A stretch of DNA of 64,000 nucleotides from Rhodocollybia butyracea (GCA_015501585.1 JADNRY010000004.1:558001-622000), one strand, 5' to 3'. Shown: positions 45,342-57,492, numbered from the stretch's first letter. Made by a program: numbers and translations. Notes: generated by a model not told the origin, from the letters alone.

Positions 45342-47451
45342 ATGTCCTTACAAGATGAGAAAGCTGGCGAGGCCACTGTTTCTTATGAAAAGCCAACCGG
45401 GTGGTGGAAGAGCTTTTATTACAGCCCTTTGACCCAGGTGGGTTTCTCGATCGTTCTCTGAGTCTTGATGTATTTTTTCTGACAATTTCATACAGGTTTT
45501 CATGCTTGGATTCGTATGTTTCATGGGACCCGGTAAGTATCATACGGAAGGTTAGTTGGTCCGTATGCCCCTAACGTTGACACCGTACAGGTTTATACAA
45601 TGCCGTCAATGGATTGGGTGGGGGTGGTCAGCTGGACCCAACCACGAGCGCGAACTCGAACGTCGCAGTCTACTCTACTTTTGCCGTTGTAGGCTTCTTC
45701 TCTGGGTGGGTGCATCAAAATCCTGTTCTTTGATAGCAATCTCACAATAACCATACCTTACTGATAACATATATAGTTCAATCAACAACAAATTAGGCTC
45801 GAGGCTTACCCTTCAACTCGGGACTTTCGGATACTGTCTATACATTGGCTCCTATCTGTATGAACTTTCTTTTGTCCGCACTACTGGATTTATATATATT
45901 TTGCAGTGCATTGAACATCCATCCTGGCGTAAGTGCATTCGTCATCGCTGCAGGAGCCATCCTTGGCGTTTGTGCTGGTCTGTTATGGGCCGCACAAGGC
46001 TCACTCATGTTGGCATACCCGACGGAGGCTCAGAAGGGAACTTACATTGCTATTTTCTGGACCGTTTTCAATCTGGGAGGTGTGGTCGGGTCAGCTGTTT
46101 CCTTTGGTACCAATTTCAAAAACACGGTATGTTCACTGCCGTAAAACACCTCGGTTTAAGTTGATGAAAGTCATGTTTCTTCAGGCCGGAACTGGTAAGT
46201 CGGATTCCTTGAATTGTGTTTCGGGACTGATCTGGGTTTGGAATAGTTAGCAATAGCACCTACGTACGTGTTCTTCGTAACATCATGGAATTTAGCAGCC
46301 AACTTTTTATTTTCCAGATTGCATTCATCGTCTTGACTGCGGTTGGAATTGCGATTCCGTATACGATGGCAGACCCCAGAAAGATCGTTCGCTCAGATGG
46401 TACCAAGATCATCATCCCTCTCCATCCCTCGTGGAAAACTCAATTCTACGGTCTTTGGCTTGTTTTGAAGAACGATCCTATGATTTTACTGCTTTTCCCC
46501 ATGTTCTTCACGTCGAACTGGTTCTACACATGGCGTGAGTAACGCTTCCTAGTCCTCTGTAACGATTCTCAAAATATATTCAAAGAGTTTAACGACTTCA
46601 ATGACGCTCTGTTCACTATCCGAGGCCGTTCTCTGAACAGTTTCCTTTACTGGACCTCCCAGATTTTTGGTTCTATCGGAATGAGTTTCATCCTTGACAG
46701 CAAGTTTAGACGTCGTACCCGCGCCTTTGGTGGCTGGGGTGTGCTCATGCTGACGATTTTCATCGCCCATATCTGGGCGTACTTTTATCAAATGTACGTT
46801 TTTCCTTTACATATTCTGCGTCCCGGCTCACATATCTTTCAATCGGCTCAGTCAATACACCCGACCAGGTCCACAAGATATCGACATTCATGACAAACGA
46901 TATATAGGAAGGGTCTTTTTGTACATCCTTTTTGGGCTCTTGGATTCGATGTGGCAGACTACTTCTTACTGGCTGATGGGCGCAATATCGAATGATGCCG
47001 GAAAGTTAGCTATGATGGTCGGATTCTGTGCGTTTGAGTTACCAGCATTTCCTGATCTGATTCTGATATCTGTGCCCTTTCTCTAGACAAATCCCTCCAG
47101 TCTGCAGGAGCAGCGGGGGCTTGGCGAGCCGATGCTGTTCACATCCCGTAAGAAGGATTCCAATGTTTCCGTGTATCCTTCTGATGGTTGCCTCCCTAGC
47201 TTCATGAACATTTTCATATCCACCTGGGTGCTCCTTGTCGCAGGTCTTTTGTTTGCCTTGCCTATGATTCATCTTCGTGTGAAAGACCACACTGACCTTG
47301 CCGATGAGACTCTGTAAGTGTCATTCTTCGTTTGATACCTCCATCGTATATTAACTACACGCCTTCCCCTTTTAGTGTACGCATGGATGATCACGGGCGT
47401 ATACGCGATGTCTCGGAAGTCGCAAAGGAAGATCAGCCCGCGACTGCTTGA
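45342..47451 (+). CDS. UNC93-like major facilitator superfamily transporter
   Basis: About thirteen exons join in frame from ATG 45,342 to TGA 47,451. Membrane helices follow the UNC93-like pattern: FMLGFVCFMGPGLYNAVNGL, GGGGQLDPTTSANSNVA, VYSTFAVVGFFSGSINNKLG, FVIAAGAILGVCAGLLWAAQ, GSLMLAYPTEAQKGTYIAIF, VFNLGGVVGSAVSFG, LVLKNDPMILLLFPMFFTSN, WFYTWQFNDFNDALF, SQIFGSIGMSFILD, and VFLYILFGLLDSMWQTTSYW. Two consecutive micro-exons of 10 nt (46,185-46,194) and 17 nt (46,247-46,263) are required for frame. The plasma-membrane or endosomal location and the substrate are unknown; animal UNC93 proteins are channel or receptor regulators, whereas fungal ones are uncharacterised transporters. No frame breaks. 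Confidence 0.88.
46185..46263 (+). other. Two consecutive micro-exons (10 nt and 17 nt) of the UNC93-like gene
   Basis: GCCGGAACTG (46,185-46,194) and TTAGCAATAGCACCTAC (46,247-46,263), each bounded by clean AG and GTAAGT or GTACGT sites. Together they add 27 nt and encode AGTVSNSTY between two membrane helices. Confidence 0.75.
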
Positions 47452-48897
47452 GCACATCGCATTTGCGATAATTTACCCGCTTTTGTTCGTTCTACGAGTC
47501 TGCAACTACCTATGGAATCCCTCTTCCTTTCCTCTATCATCTTTGCAAATCCGTATAATCGTAGCTAATCATCGGACATGTATAAGTATTGGATTTTTGT
47601 TCTGCGTTACTACTGAGCGATAAGGTAGTAATTAACTTACGCACGAAATTGGACTTCAACGCACGGACGAATATAGGCTATACAAACGTTGGGTCAAAAG
47701 CGACTAAGCACAATAAACTGTAGAATTATGATATTCTCACGACCGTTTCGTGGTAATAATGACTCTGGGACTAACTGGGCCTGGTAACCTACCGCCTGTG
47801 TCAATGATTTATCTTCTCAGGACTGTGAAGGAAAACAGGCTCCACCCTACCTCCTGTCCCAAGTAGCACTGGAACAGAAATTGGCATCCTCTCGCGCATA
47901 CAAATACTTGCTGATGTGCGAGTGGGCCACTGTACGAAAAAGGATCCCGAAAAAGGATCCCTTCCCCAGGATGAACGTGAGAGTTTGTTGCGTATATTGA
48001 TTGGAGTTTAGCTCCTCATATATCGCACTAATTGGGGGGTGAGGCTGGAGTGGCATCGAGAACCACGTCAGATTTAGATCTTCCCAAACCACTTTGTAAG
48101 TATTAAGATCTAGTAAGATTTTGGGGTCTTCAGATTTCTCTTGATTCGGAAAATCAAGAACAGAACGTCATCGTTTACCCTGCATCTTGCCCCTTCAAGT
48201 TATTTTGAAGGCGATTTGGTAGGATTTAGTAGTGACTTAGCTCTGTTCAGTAGTACGCTGCATCACTGATTCGGTTTTGTTATAGGATGGTTGGATGATA
48301 TCTTGTTTCTTTGCTGTTTCTCCCCATCGCAGCCAGTCTGTCCATTCCGCCGTTTGCTGACTTGTTCCTATGTGTTCCTTATGATTGGCCTTAAGGCTGA
48401 TAGCATCTATCTCAATATTGCCGCCGATGTGAAAACACACCCACAATTATCGGAGAAATTTTGTGGGTCCTTGTACTAATAATGGGTGTTACTCGTATAC
48501 AAACGTGTAGCTCTGAAGCTAAATTCTTCCTTTTTAGGTCTCATGAAGACGCCCAGTCGCGACTGAGCCGGTGAAACAAAAACGCCTGGCAGGCGGTGGG
48601 TAAGTTGTACTTATTAATTGACACTCCGCGATCCTCTTTCCGAATCTAACAACACCCTTGTAAACATTTTGACGATGGACACCTTGTCTCTTCCTAGAAC
48701 CGGATTTTGTCGCTGTTTCAAATTGGTGGCGGTAGATAGCCTCCAAAATTTTTTACAATCCCCTCATACCTCGCATCATCAATCTTATACCGGATCTGGA
48801 ATTGCAGTGGCGATATAATATCTGCTAAACCCAAGGTATGTAACCCCATTCCCGTCCATACGCGCCAGCTTTCTTTATTCCTGACTGCTAGCTAACC
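47452..48897. other. Intergenic, about 1.4 kb, no supported gene
   Basis: Convergent/tandem gap between the UNC93-like gene and the next + gene. Small features only, such as the near-tandem CGAAAAAGGATCCC at about 47,935-47,962. Short frames lack domains. Confidence 0.45.
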
Positions 48898-49873
48898 ATG
48901 GATAAGCATAGTAATTCTCACTCTCAAAGTATATTGGCGAAGGAGAGCGATACTCAACAGCTCGAACCTTTCCGAAGCTATTCGGATGATCGCGTTGCTC
49001 TTCAAGAGAGACAGCTTTTTACCCCCGCTTCGAATTTCTACTCGAGAGAGTTACCGCCGCTAGGTGTCCGTGCCTGTAATCTGAATGGAGCAGACGAAAA
49101 GAACTTCGCGGTTCGTGTTCTTCACCTGAAAACCAGTTACGCTTAGGCTAACTCAAATTCCAGATAAACCAAGTTGTCCTCATCCGTAAATTCGAGGAAC
49201 ATACTTCTCAATGGACCGAATGGGTACATGCCAAAGTGATCAAAATCGAAGTGGTAAGAGGATATGTACGTAGTGGTCCCGACTCAACTGCCTCGCCACT
49301 TCCAAACTCACTGCGTTCAGGTAGGAAATTACGCCAAGAGATACATTGTCGAATCCAGATGTCCTATTACAGGAGAACCGAAGATTTCCGGCCATCTTCC
49401 TTTCCTCTTTGAAATCTGGCCCGCCAGTTGTTCACCTCCACCCCCATAGCTCCTCCAGCTTACTATAAACATCGAGACCGCGCTGTTCGTTACACTGTAT
49501 CTTTTACCTCGTACTAACTCTAACTCGTCGATCACAGAACCATGTCTATGCCTGGAGCCAAGGAATCGTACATCCGAAAAACCAGAAACGCATATGGTTT
49601 CCCGCTCTAGTTATTGTGCGTGTTTTCGCGACCGTCTTCTTTTTCTCAGACTAACCACTATTGTTGATCGTACAGGAATGGGAACGTAACAAGAATGAGC
49701 AAGAGAATGAGATCAAGGTGCAGTGTTTAGCTAACGCTTATATAGGAAAGCACTTCTTAGCCGATAAAGTGCTTCCATACACTCACGAAACATGGTTCGC
49801 CTGTCTACGCCAAGGGGACCTGGTAATGCAGCCCAACGGACTTGTTGACCGCAATATGAACTTCAAGGACTAA
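48898..49873 (+). CDS. Conserved-looking protein of unknown function (about 220 aa)
   Basis: Five exons: 48,898-49,109 or nearby (donor GTTCGT), then about 49,164-49,253, about 49,321-49,430, about 49,539-49,616 and 49,676-49,873. Encoded features: a polar N terminus (MDKHSNSHSQSILAKESDTQ), INQVVLIRKFEEHTSQWTEW, VHAKVIKIE, NYAKRYIVESRCPITGEPKI, NHVYAWSQGIVHPKNQKRIW, and ENEIKVQCLANAYIGKHFLA ending in NGLVDRNMNFKD. The beta-rich pattern with W-V-x-A-K-V-I resembles a Tudor- or PWWP-like small barrel, but I cannot name the family. Frames join cleanly through all introns. Confidence 0.6.
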
Positions 49874-49988
49874 GCTACTTAGATATTGGACTCCACTACT
49901 GCAGTACTGCTGCTCAGAATACACATAAGTACATAGCCTACGCAAAAAAAATACTGTTTACGACACGGAAAGAAATCTCCGTCAACGG

Positions 49989-52466
49989 TTAAGAGGATTC
50001 CTGCCCTTTCTCATGTTCCCTCAGGGCGCGGTCAACGATCTCAGTCATAGCAATAACTGCCTCCTCTTCTTGTGTTCGTCCAATGAGCTGTAACCCCACG
50101 GGACACCCGTCAAACAACCCCGAATCGTCTAAAGCAGATATAGATTCAGCCTCCAGTAGAATCCAGTATGTAGACTTACACAGATTATATATTGCCTCAT
50201 CTTCATGATTATAAAACTCGTGCGGTGAATGTTTATGATCCAAGTTTCCATCCACAAAGGTGACAGGGAAAACAGATGTCGCATAGTCCATCGCATTACA
50301 AAGGGTAGTATAGAATGAATCACTGTAGACGTGGCAAAGTTGAACTTCAGCTGCGTCGCATGAAAACAAAGACCTACGTATTTAGGCCGTGGGGCACGGC
50401 CGCATAAGCGACAGCAGGACTGATTATTGCATCGATTGGACGCCCGGTTCCGGTTCTACTAACTGTTGCTTCCCAATAATCAAGATGGGATTTCCGAAGT
50501 GTTCGTTTCTCTTTGTGTAAGTTCCAAAGCTATAAGAGACGTAAGGATCCAAGTTTCAGTTGAAGATCTTGATACCCGCTTCGTATGCAGTCCTGTGGTA
50601 AGGCTTTCCCACCAGCCTTTTGACATAAGGTTCTTCAAGTGTAGTCTCATGAGCGCCTTCTTCAGGAAGCATCGACGTCAAAAGTGGTTCCCCGGATAGC
50701 TCGCACATTCCTTGATAATCTTCGCCACCATCTGCAACAAATATTGTTTCCTGCGGGTTATCTACGAATCAGCACAAATCTAGCCATCATAATCCGGAAG
50801 AACACCAAAGACCGAGTTTCTGTAGATCTCAAGATGGCGATGAGGTTCCCAGTCCAGCACTGCGTGCGTCGTGTGACTTCAGCGCCTACGTGTGAAGAAC
50901 AAGGGACATCCGACATACCTGTATGTCCCGCGGCTTCTAGCGCGCGCTTGGTTATCTCCATTGCTCTAATGAGGGGAGGGTGAGGCCTGACCACTCCTGT
51001 TAATCGCGTATTATGAACTCGTCTCCTCCATACATGCGTGGAGAACCAACCGTTATCCCACATGATACCGAAACATAGCCTTTTGCCCCCTCCATGATAC
51101 ACAAGGTCGTATTCCTTGTCAGACCATTCCTTTCGAATAGCCAGCGGATCTTTCAACCACGGTTTCGCATCAATGATTGTTTTTGTGAACAACTTCACTC
51201 CTGACATCGAATTAGCCATTGGACCCAAAACCGAGGATATGGATTCTTGTCCTTCGAGTGCATTCACCGCTCCACAATAGGGAAGGCGTTCATAGGAAGG
51301 GCGTAGTGTGTATAAGCCACAAAATGCACTCGGAATACGCACAGACCTGCTCAAGCGTCGTTGGAAAAAGGCGCTTCGGGGAAGGAATCAGAGAAATACA
51401 AATACCCTCCGATATCTAGTGTATCGTGAGCAAAAATGCTGAGGATAGAATATTCACTGAAGAATTACCTGTGCCGACCCCTAGGGGGCTTCCTTTCATG
51501 GCCAAAAGAGCACCTGGGTCATACAGACGGAGCGATCAGTAAACGCAGTGATGCCAAACAGATGAGAGCCACCTTCACCACCAGATGACCCGCCCGCAGT
51601 AAGATACCTGTTGTATGGATTGACGGTACGTCCGAACACATTGTTATGTGTTTCACCCCACTATTAGAGTGAGGTGTCAGAATGGGATCGACTTACAAGG
51701 CAGATTACGGACCATGAGCGTCTGTGGAATTTGAGCAGTTGTACAGCGTTGCTTGAAAGTTGTGTCTACCTACCTGTGGAACATTTGTGCGCACGAAGGG
51801 TACTGCTCCACATTCATAGAGAATCTCAACGAGAACGCAATCCGAATCCGCGTACTGGCCAATCCATGCAGCGTAGCCTACAGTTAAGTGGGTAAGCTGA
51901 CTCTGTGGTTATCTTCTATCAAGATACATTTTCATTACCCATAATCGTCTCTAACCCCTTCATAGTAAACTGATCTAAAAGATCAGTTTATGAGCATTCA
52001 TGAAATTGTGGAATAATTCGAGTACCTTTGAGAGAGATCGGAAGACCATGTAGAGGTCCTGTAACCTTCCCTGTAGTTTTGAGGATCTCATCCAACTCTT
52101 TCGCGCGATTCAAAGCCCTGTCGATAAAGATTTCGGTTAGACAGTTCGTCTAAGTTGATGTGCGTTTGAGTCTCCATCTCGTCACAGAATTGAGAAATAA
52201 CTGACCAGTTGTTGCGCAATTATTGCACGCTTGTAATAAGCCGTAGTAACCTCCACAGAAGACCACTCCCCTGCCGCAAGTTTCTGCAGTATAACCTCGA
52301 CGTCGACAGTTTCTGTGATTTCCAACTCATGATCGGATAATAATCCACAGTCTTTCGGGATGTTCATGACATTCATTTGTGGGGGATCCTTTACAATCCA
52401 TTCCTTTGGAATAGACTCTAGCTGAGCTTGCTTTCGCTTTGCGCACCGTGTTTGCCAATCGGACAT
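49989..52466 (-). CDS. Amidase-signature hydrolase (acetamidase / fatty-acid-amide-hydrolase type)
   Basis: Start MSDWQTRCAKRKQAQLESIP at 52,466; about ten exons to the stop at 49,989. Catalytic Ser-cisSer-Lys triad: Lys in LPISLKDQF, cis-Ser in TAGGSSGGEGALLAM, nucleophile Ser in GTDIGGSVRIPSAF. Further family blocks: GLYTLRPSYERLPYCGAVNA, SVLGPMANSMSGV, GIMWDNGVVRPHPPLIRAME, TIFVADGGEDYQ, RPIDAIISPAVAYAAVPHGL, LCNAMDYATSVFPVTFVD and CPVGLQLIGRTQEEEAVIAM. It hydrolyses amide bonds of small or fatty amides in the cytosol or on membranes. One intron's 3' splice site (about 51,977) lies in a perfect 11-bp hairpin. One extra G at the GGG run near 50,576 is needed for phase between YEAG and LWNLHKEKR. 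Confidence 0.9.
51966..51990. promoter_or_regulatory. Perfect 11-bp hairpin covering a 3' splice site in the amidase gene
   Basis: TAAACTGATCT (51,966-51,976) and AGATCAGTTTA (51,980-51,990) pair fully with a 3-nt loop. On the coding strand the intron acceptor CTTTTAG and the first exon bases ATCAG lie inside the loop and stem. Confidence 0.8.
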
Positions 52467-52873
52467 GATGACGCAGAAGAGTAGGTATTATTAATATAAG
52501 CGCCCATCGGTCTCGTGAGTCGTGACTGAGACGCGTCGCGTCGCGGTCATCACGTCGAACCTTCCGTATCCATCAGAGTAGGTGAGGATTAAACACGATG
52601 GCTAGTGGTGCCGGAGGGGCAAAGCGCAATAGCTAGGCTGCCGGCTCGCAGATGTTAAGCTACGCCAACATAACAGGCGGCGCTGATAGCCTATCTGCCC
52701 TGCATCTTTGAGAAGTACAAGGGTATCTTATGTCAGACTGTATATATGGTGACTCTGACGTGCGAGTCTTCTCTCAGGACCCAAACGACAGTCCTCAATA
52801 ACTATGGACAAGCACCGGGAGCTGGAACGAACGCCTCGGCAAAAGAGCTTAGTAGCCTATCTGCCAGATAGTA
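52467..52873. other. Intergenic, no gene seen
   Basis: About 400 bp upstream of the amidase start. Contains GACGCGTCGCGTCGCGGTCATC-like CG-rich repeats near 52,530-52,550 and no open frame of note. Confidence 0.45.
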
Positions 52874-54204
52874 TCAGCGGCCTGTGAGCGGCAGTAATTG
52901 AATAGTTCCCGAAACTAGGAAACTAAGAGAGTAGCAATGGTACTTGTGCAGCACCTGTGCTCGAAGGAATTGTCGCCTTATTCCGCTCGTAATCCTCTTC
53001 TGATTCCCAAAATACCGAGTCGCCCAAGATGCAGATGGAAGTTGGAATGAAGTTATAGAAGATGGAAATGCCGCAAACACACACGAAACAGCGTACAAAG
53101 TATAGGCGACAAATAGGTATGTCGTACACTGTAGCCCACGCAACCGAGAACAAAGAGTCCCACCCAGAAATGTGAGAGATGCCAGCTCCGATAAGTCTCT
53201 GAACAAATCTTCGTCGTTGAACTCACCACTACATAGCAATTTAGAATAATTACCAATTTACTTCGCAGTCGAAGATCACGAAAAGATTGTAGCCGTACTT
53301 TCCCGTGCAGCTGATGGAGAAGAAAATGAGGAAATTATTATGTGTTTTTGGTTTTGTTTCGTTATTCAACATATATGGATCTGTGTTGTCATTAGGCTGC
53401 AAGTGGAATAACTTAATTACAAAGATGTACAGGTAGACGACGATCATCAAAATTCCTGAAGGGCGAATGTTTTTGTTTTGTTTTCGAATTTGGGCATCTT
53501 GATGCTGGTATAAAGTTCGAAAATGAAGAACAGCCAATACAACACCATCTATGATATGACAAATCAGACCTGATACATGCCTTTGTAAAACAGACTGACC
53601 ATGACAACGTTGTCGAGGAGTTGATCAGAGGCAGGGTATAGGGGCGATGATAATTTGTTGGGGATGGTTTGCTCGAGAACATTCAATCTTACGACCTTCA
53701 CGGTTTCTACACTGGCAAGCAGAAGCCAATACGCGCAGAGAGTCTACCGAAAAGGATGAGAAACAGCCTAGATGCCAAAAGGGCATGTGACTTACAGAAA
53801 CGATGGTCCTTGTACGTCCTCGACGTTCTGTCCAGATAACAATCATAACAGCGAACAATGCAATAGTGTTCATTGGGAGTAGTCCCACACCTAAATCTTG
53901 AGCTATAAGGCGAGCAATTTCCAGAATTGTCATTGCAAATGCAGCCAAGACGAGAACAGCATAAACATTATGAAGCCAGCCGGGATACGGGAGTCGAATA
54001 GCATATTCCGAAGGTTTCTTCTTTATGTGAAAGAGTAGAAGGAGAAATACTGCGGCCAGACAGAATGACGGAACTGGGACGATGGCTGTATCGAGCGTAC
54101 AAGTTGAAGGAGAGCCCTGTAGACATTGATTAGTATGATTAGTATTAGGCTTTCATTCAAGACAAACGTACAGGGATAGGAACGCGGTTGCTACAAAGGG
54201 TCAT
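52874..54204 (-). CDS. Multi-pass integral membrane protein of unknown function (3' end uncertain)
   Basis: Start MTLCSNRVPIPGSPSTCTLD at 54,204, with a 5' intron ending at about 54,120. Helices: VPSFCLAAVFLLLLFH, LHNVYAVLVLAAFAMTILEI, LLPMNTIALFAVMIVIW, LCAYWLLLASVETVKVVRL. After DNVVM a further exon encodes MVLYWLFFIFELYTSI and stops near 53,450. An alternative reading in another frame (GILMIVVYLYIFVIKLF, then GLFVLGCVGYSVRHTYLS down to about 53,060) also looks like membrane protein, so the true end depends on an intron or base error I cannot resolve. The Cys-rich extracellular N terminus and seven-helix appearance recall a conserved basidiomycete membrane family. No function known. Confidence 0.5.
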
Positions 54205-54568
54205 AGTGGAAGTTGAAGATTAAGATAGAGACAAATATTATGGACTTTATACGGACTTGAACCAGTCAAAAGAACGTCGATCACGGACAGCCCTTGTTCT
54301 TGTTAACAGCAAGCTCGGCCGGTTCGGTGATGATTATGGTAATTTGTTCCCAGAGCGTGTAGTACTTTTTGATTCTTCTTTTCAAAGGCTGTTTGATTGT
54401 GTGAACTGGAATTTGTGGGTTCCTAATAACGAGTGTCCATCTCGAAATCAGTGGCAACCCTGGGCAACCTCGTTCGGATAACCCGAGTGGCAGTGCAGCT
54501 GTTCCGTAATTACAAATCTGTCAGACTCACACAAGCTCTTTCTTCTTCACCACCATCTTCACGTCACG

Positions 54569-55174
54569 ATGGTTCGTCAAATGCTTTCTAGAGCTCGTAA
54601 TATACTAATTCCCTATCTAGTCTAACCCTTGTAAAAGACGCCTTATTCGAGACTTCAAGCGGCTTTCTTCGGATCCTCCGGGCGGGATTTCTGGTAGCCC
54701 TTGCCCCGACAACATTATGTTATGGAATGCGGTCATTTTTGGGCCTGGTACGCAATCGCAACTTCTAGACGCATTCACTGCTTCACCTTCGCTCATGCAG
54801 CGGACACGCCTTTCGAAGACGGTACATTCAAGCTCGTGCTTACATTCGATGAGTCATATCCCAACAAACCACCCACCGTCAAGTTCTTGTCGAGAATGTT
54901 TCATCCCAACGTATACGCAAACGGGGAACTCTGTCTAGACATCCTTCAGAATCGATGGTCACCGACATACGACGTTGCCGCTATCCTTACTTCCATTCAA
55001 AGTCTTCTTCACGATCCGAATCCTAACAGTCCAGCAAACGCTGAAGCTGCTCAGTTGTACAGAGAGAACATGAAAGAATATGTGAGGAGAGTAAAGGCGA
55101 CAGTGGAGGAAAGCTGGTTAGATCCTGGGGAAAACGTGGATGCAGAAATGTCCACTAGCGGTTCTTCTTCCTGA
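54569..55174 (+). CDS. RAD6: Ubiquitin-conjugating enzyme E2, RAD6/UBC2 type
   Basis: Three exons (54,569-54,571, 54,621-54,747, 54,801-55,174) encode 167 residues. The first exon is just the ATG codon; the second opens with [20 protein letters not shown], the RAD6 N-terminal block. The E2 core is intact: [43 protein letters not shown] at 78-80 and catalytic Cys88 in [20 protein letters not shown], followed by [21 protein letters not shown] short acidic tail ([11 protein letters not shown]) resembles yeast Rad6. It ubiquitinates histone H2B (with Bre1) and PCNA (with Rad18), and N-end-rule substrates (with Ubr1) in nucleus and cytosol. Start choice is fixed by the in-frame MSNPCKRR join. Very secure. 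Confidence 0.95.
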
Positions 55175-55305
55175 CTTTGTTCCCATTTTGTAACATAGCC
55201 ATACCCATCATGTATGTATTATCTGTCCTTCACTTTAGTGATACTCAAGTTGTATAAATTACAATCGTAGATGTCCTTTCATGTCTCCGTACTCATCGCT
55301 GTCTA

Positions 55306-57492
55306 TCATATCCTACGCTTCTGAAAAATGAACGTTGTAGTCGTGTCTGGCAAGATTCTTTGGGAGAACCATCGGAGCTCAGGCATCGTTTCCCTCTCAC
55401 ATCGGAAGTCGTATGTGACTAGAATATGAGCCAAGAGCATCTTGAGTTCACTTGCGGCGAAGAAACGACCTGGGCTGCAAGAAAGGCGTTCTATGAGGAT
55501 TATAGCTAGAATAAAATCACAACTGACCAAGCAGATCTACCCAACCCCCATGCCAAATGCTGCGGGGTGGCCGAGGTCATCTTCTGTCCCATAAATCTCG
55601 TACCCTCAAAAGTTTCGGCACGGGGATTGTAGGTCTGCGAGGCAGTCAATGATCAGCCAGAACAACTGGGCTAGTATAAATACGTACCTCATCACGATGT
55701 ACATTGTAAACTGGGATGCTTAGCATTGTTCCCGCAGGAACGCAAAGCCCGTTCGCGAATTTATAGTCATTCACAGTCTTCCTATCAACGCTCACTGGGG
55801 AGAATGAGCGGTCATTAGTAGCAGCATTTCGCCAAACGTACCACCGTTTAGCGGTGCCAACCTCATCACTTCTTTGAGAACACTCTCTAGACAGAACATA
55901 TCTTCTGTCGCAGCCTTTGTCCACCCTCCATGTTTCTGGACACATTGCTCAATTTCTTCGCGCAAAGTGTTGAACATATCTAGATTGTATGCAAGATATA
56001 TAAGCGCGTGGTTGAGCATCTGGAAATGGTTAACCATTCAACTCTGATGTGCGATATGCAGGAGAGGGATATCTTCACCATGCTCTACAGTACATTATGT
56101 TAGGTTAGCTATCACCACGGGGGTAGTATTGTACTCACAGTCGTGTATATGGCGAAAAAGTGTACGGAAAGCACTCGTAGAGTCAATTCCTGTGACGTTC
56201 GTCGAGATGGGGGGCCATTGCATGCTTCAGAGAGCAGCCATGAGATAAGATCGTCCTGCTTCTAACATCAGAACCAAGGAAACACAATGATATTGATTTA
56301 ACTCCACAACCTCGCCCGCATCGGAATCCGCATCCTTCATCCGAGCCATTCGTTCGGCAAACAGAGGCGACAAGTGCTTGACCGCTCGAGCGACACTATA
56401 TGGGAGAGGTGTCATAAATTTTCCGACAAAGCTACGATCCAAGGTATTTTGGCGATCAATACGGAGTGCTTGACGATAGGATCACTCACGGTTTCAAGAC
56501 ATCGGGAAAGAGGTTGATAATGTTGATACTCACTGCTACGTCTTTTGCAAACTTGATATTGAGTGCCTACGGAAAGTGTGAGCTACCAGTGGGTTGTTCG
56601 AATTTCAAGTAGTACGGACAAGCCAATCGCTATTGCGGCCTAACGACACCGAATAAAAAGGATAGTAAGAGTAGGACAGACGCGCCTTCTGACGGAGCTC
56701 ACATAAAGAATGGCCGAGTAAGAAATTAGTACTTGTACGGCATGCGACGTTCAATGTCATGTTCCAGACAGATATTTCCAGGCTTTCTGCAAGATACATG
56801 CGTCAGGTTGACCTAAATTAAAGAAAAATGTGAATCGATGATCGAAACGCACCATCGTGCACAAGAGGAATTTCTTTGGCCAATGCAAACACGGCTTCTC
56901 TGAACATTGCAGGAAACCGTTTACTGACATTCCGTGTTAAAGGTCCTTGAATGATGTTGAAGTGATATGGGTCTTTGAATACCGATGAACCCAGTGTATA
57001 GCGGCCTTCAAGGATCTGATATGAAGGTGAGAACAGGGTATAAATGACAGCGAATGAACGAACGTCGAAGGCGGCGTCATGAAAAGACAACAAGTTTTCA
57101 GGAGCCAACTTCACGTCCATGATCAAGTCTGGTCTGCAGACAACAACAACCCAGCGGTCTAGAACGGCGATCTTGAAAACACCTGGATTCAGACGATACT
57201 GGACACCACGTGAGAGTCGGATGGCAGTAAGCATTATTCCCTACCTTGTCATAACCTTCCTGGAGGCTATCTCGAGCATTGAAGATGTATTTGAAGGCTC
57301 CGATATAGGACGATAATACGCCCGAGGGTCCTACTGTCGGAATTGATCGTAGCTTGAAGCAATATTAGCCTGAGTCAAATGGAAACGTAGTCTGTTTACC
57401 AGATCCACACGAGCATGAGCATTGCGTAGAATCCGAAAGGCGTATATCAGGATTCCTAGAAGGAACAAAATAGCAAACGGGAAAGTAGGCAT
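55306..57492 (-). CDS. Cytochrome P450 monooxygenase
   Basis: ATG 57,492 begins a membrane anchor (MPTFPFAILFLLGILIYAFR). Then LRSIPTVGPSGVLSSYIGAF, YRLNPGVFKIAVLDRWVVVV, NLLSFHDAAFD, LGSSVFKDPYHFNIIQGPLT, SELMVNHFQMLNHALIYLAY, ESVLKEVMRLAPLNG (ExxR in the K helix: EVMR), NGLCVPAGTMLSIPVYNVHR, YNPRAETFEGTRFMGQ (PERF-like), and the haem loop HLAWGLGRSACPGRFFAASE with Cys encoded across an intron (donor GTCAGT near 55,541). Trp replaces the usual Phe at the start of the FxxGxRxCxG motif. It acts on the ER with a P450 reductase. The sequence resembles fungal P450s that modify hydrophobic secondary metabolites such as terpenoids, but the substrate is unknown and no biosynthetic core enzyme is nearby. 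Confidence 0.9.

Noticed and set aside
54257..54481. 74-codon ORF upstream of RAD6
   Set aside because: Sits in the shared upstream region between a divergent membrane-protein gene and RAD6 and shows no domain.
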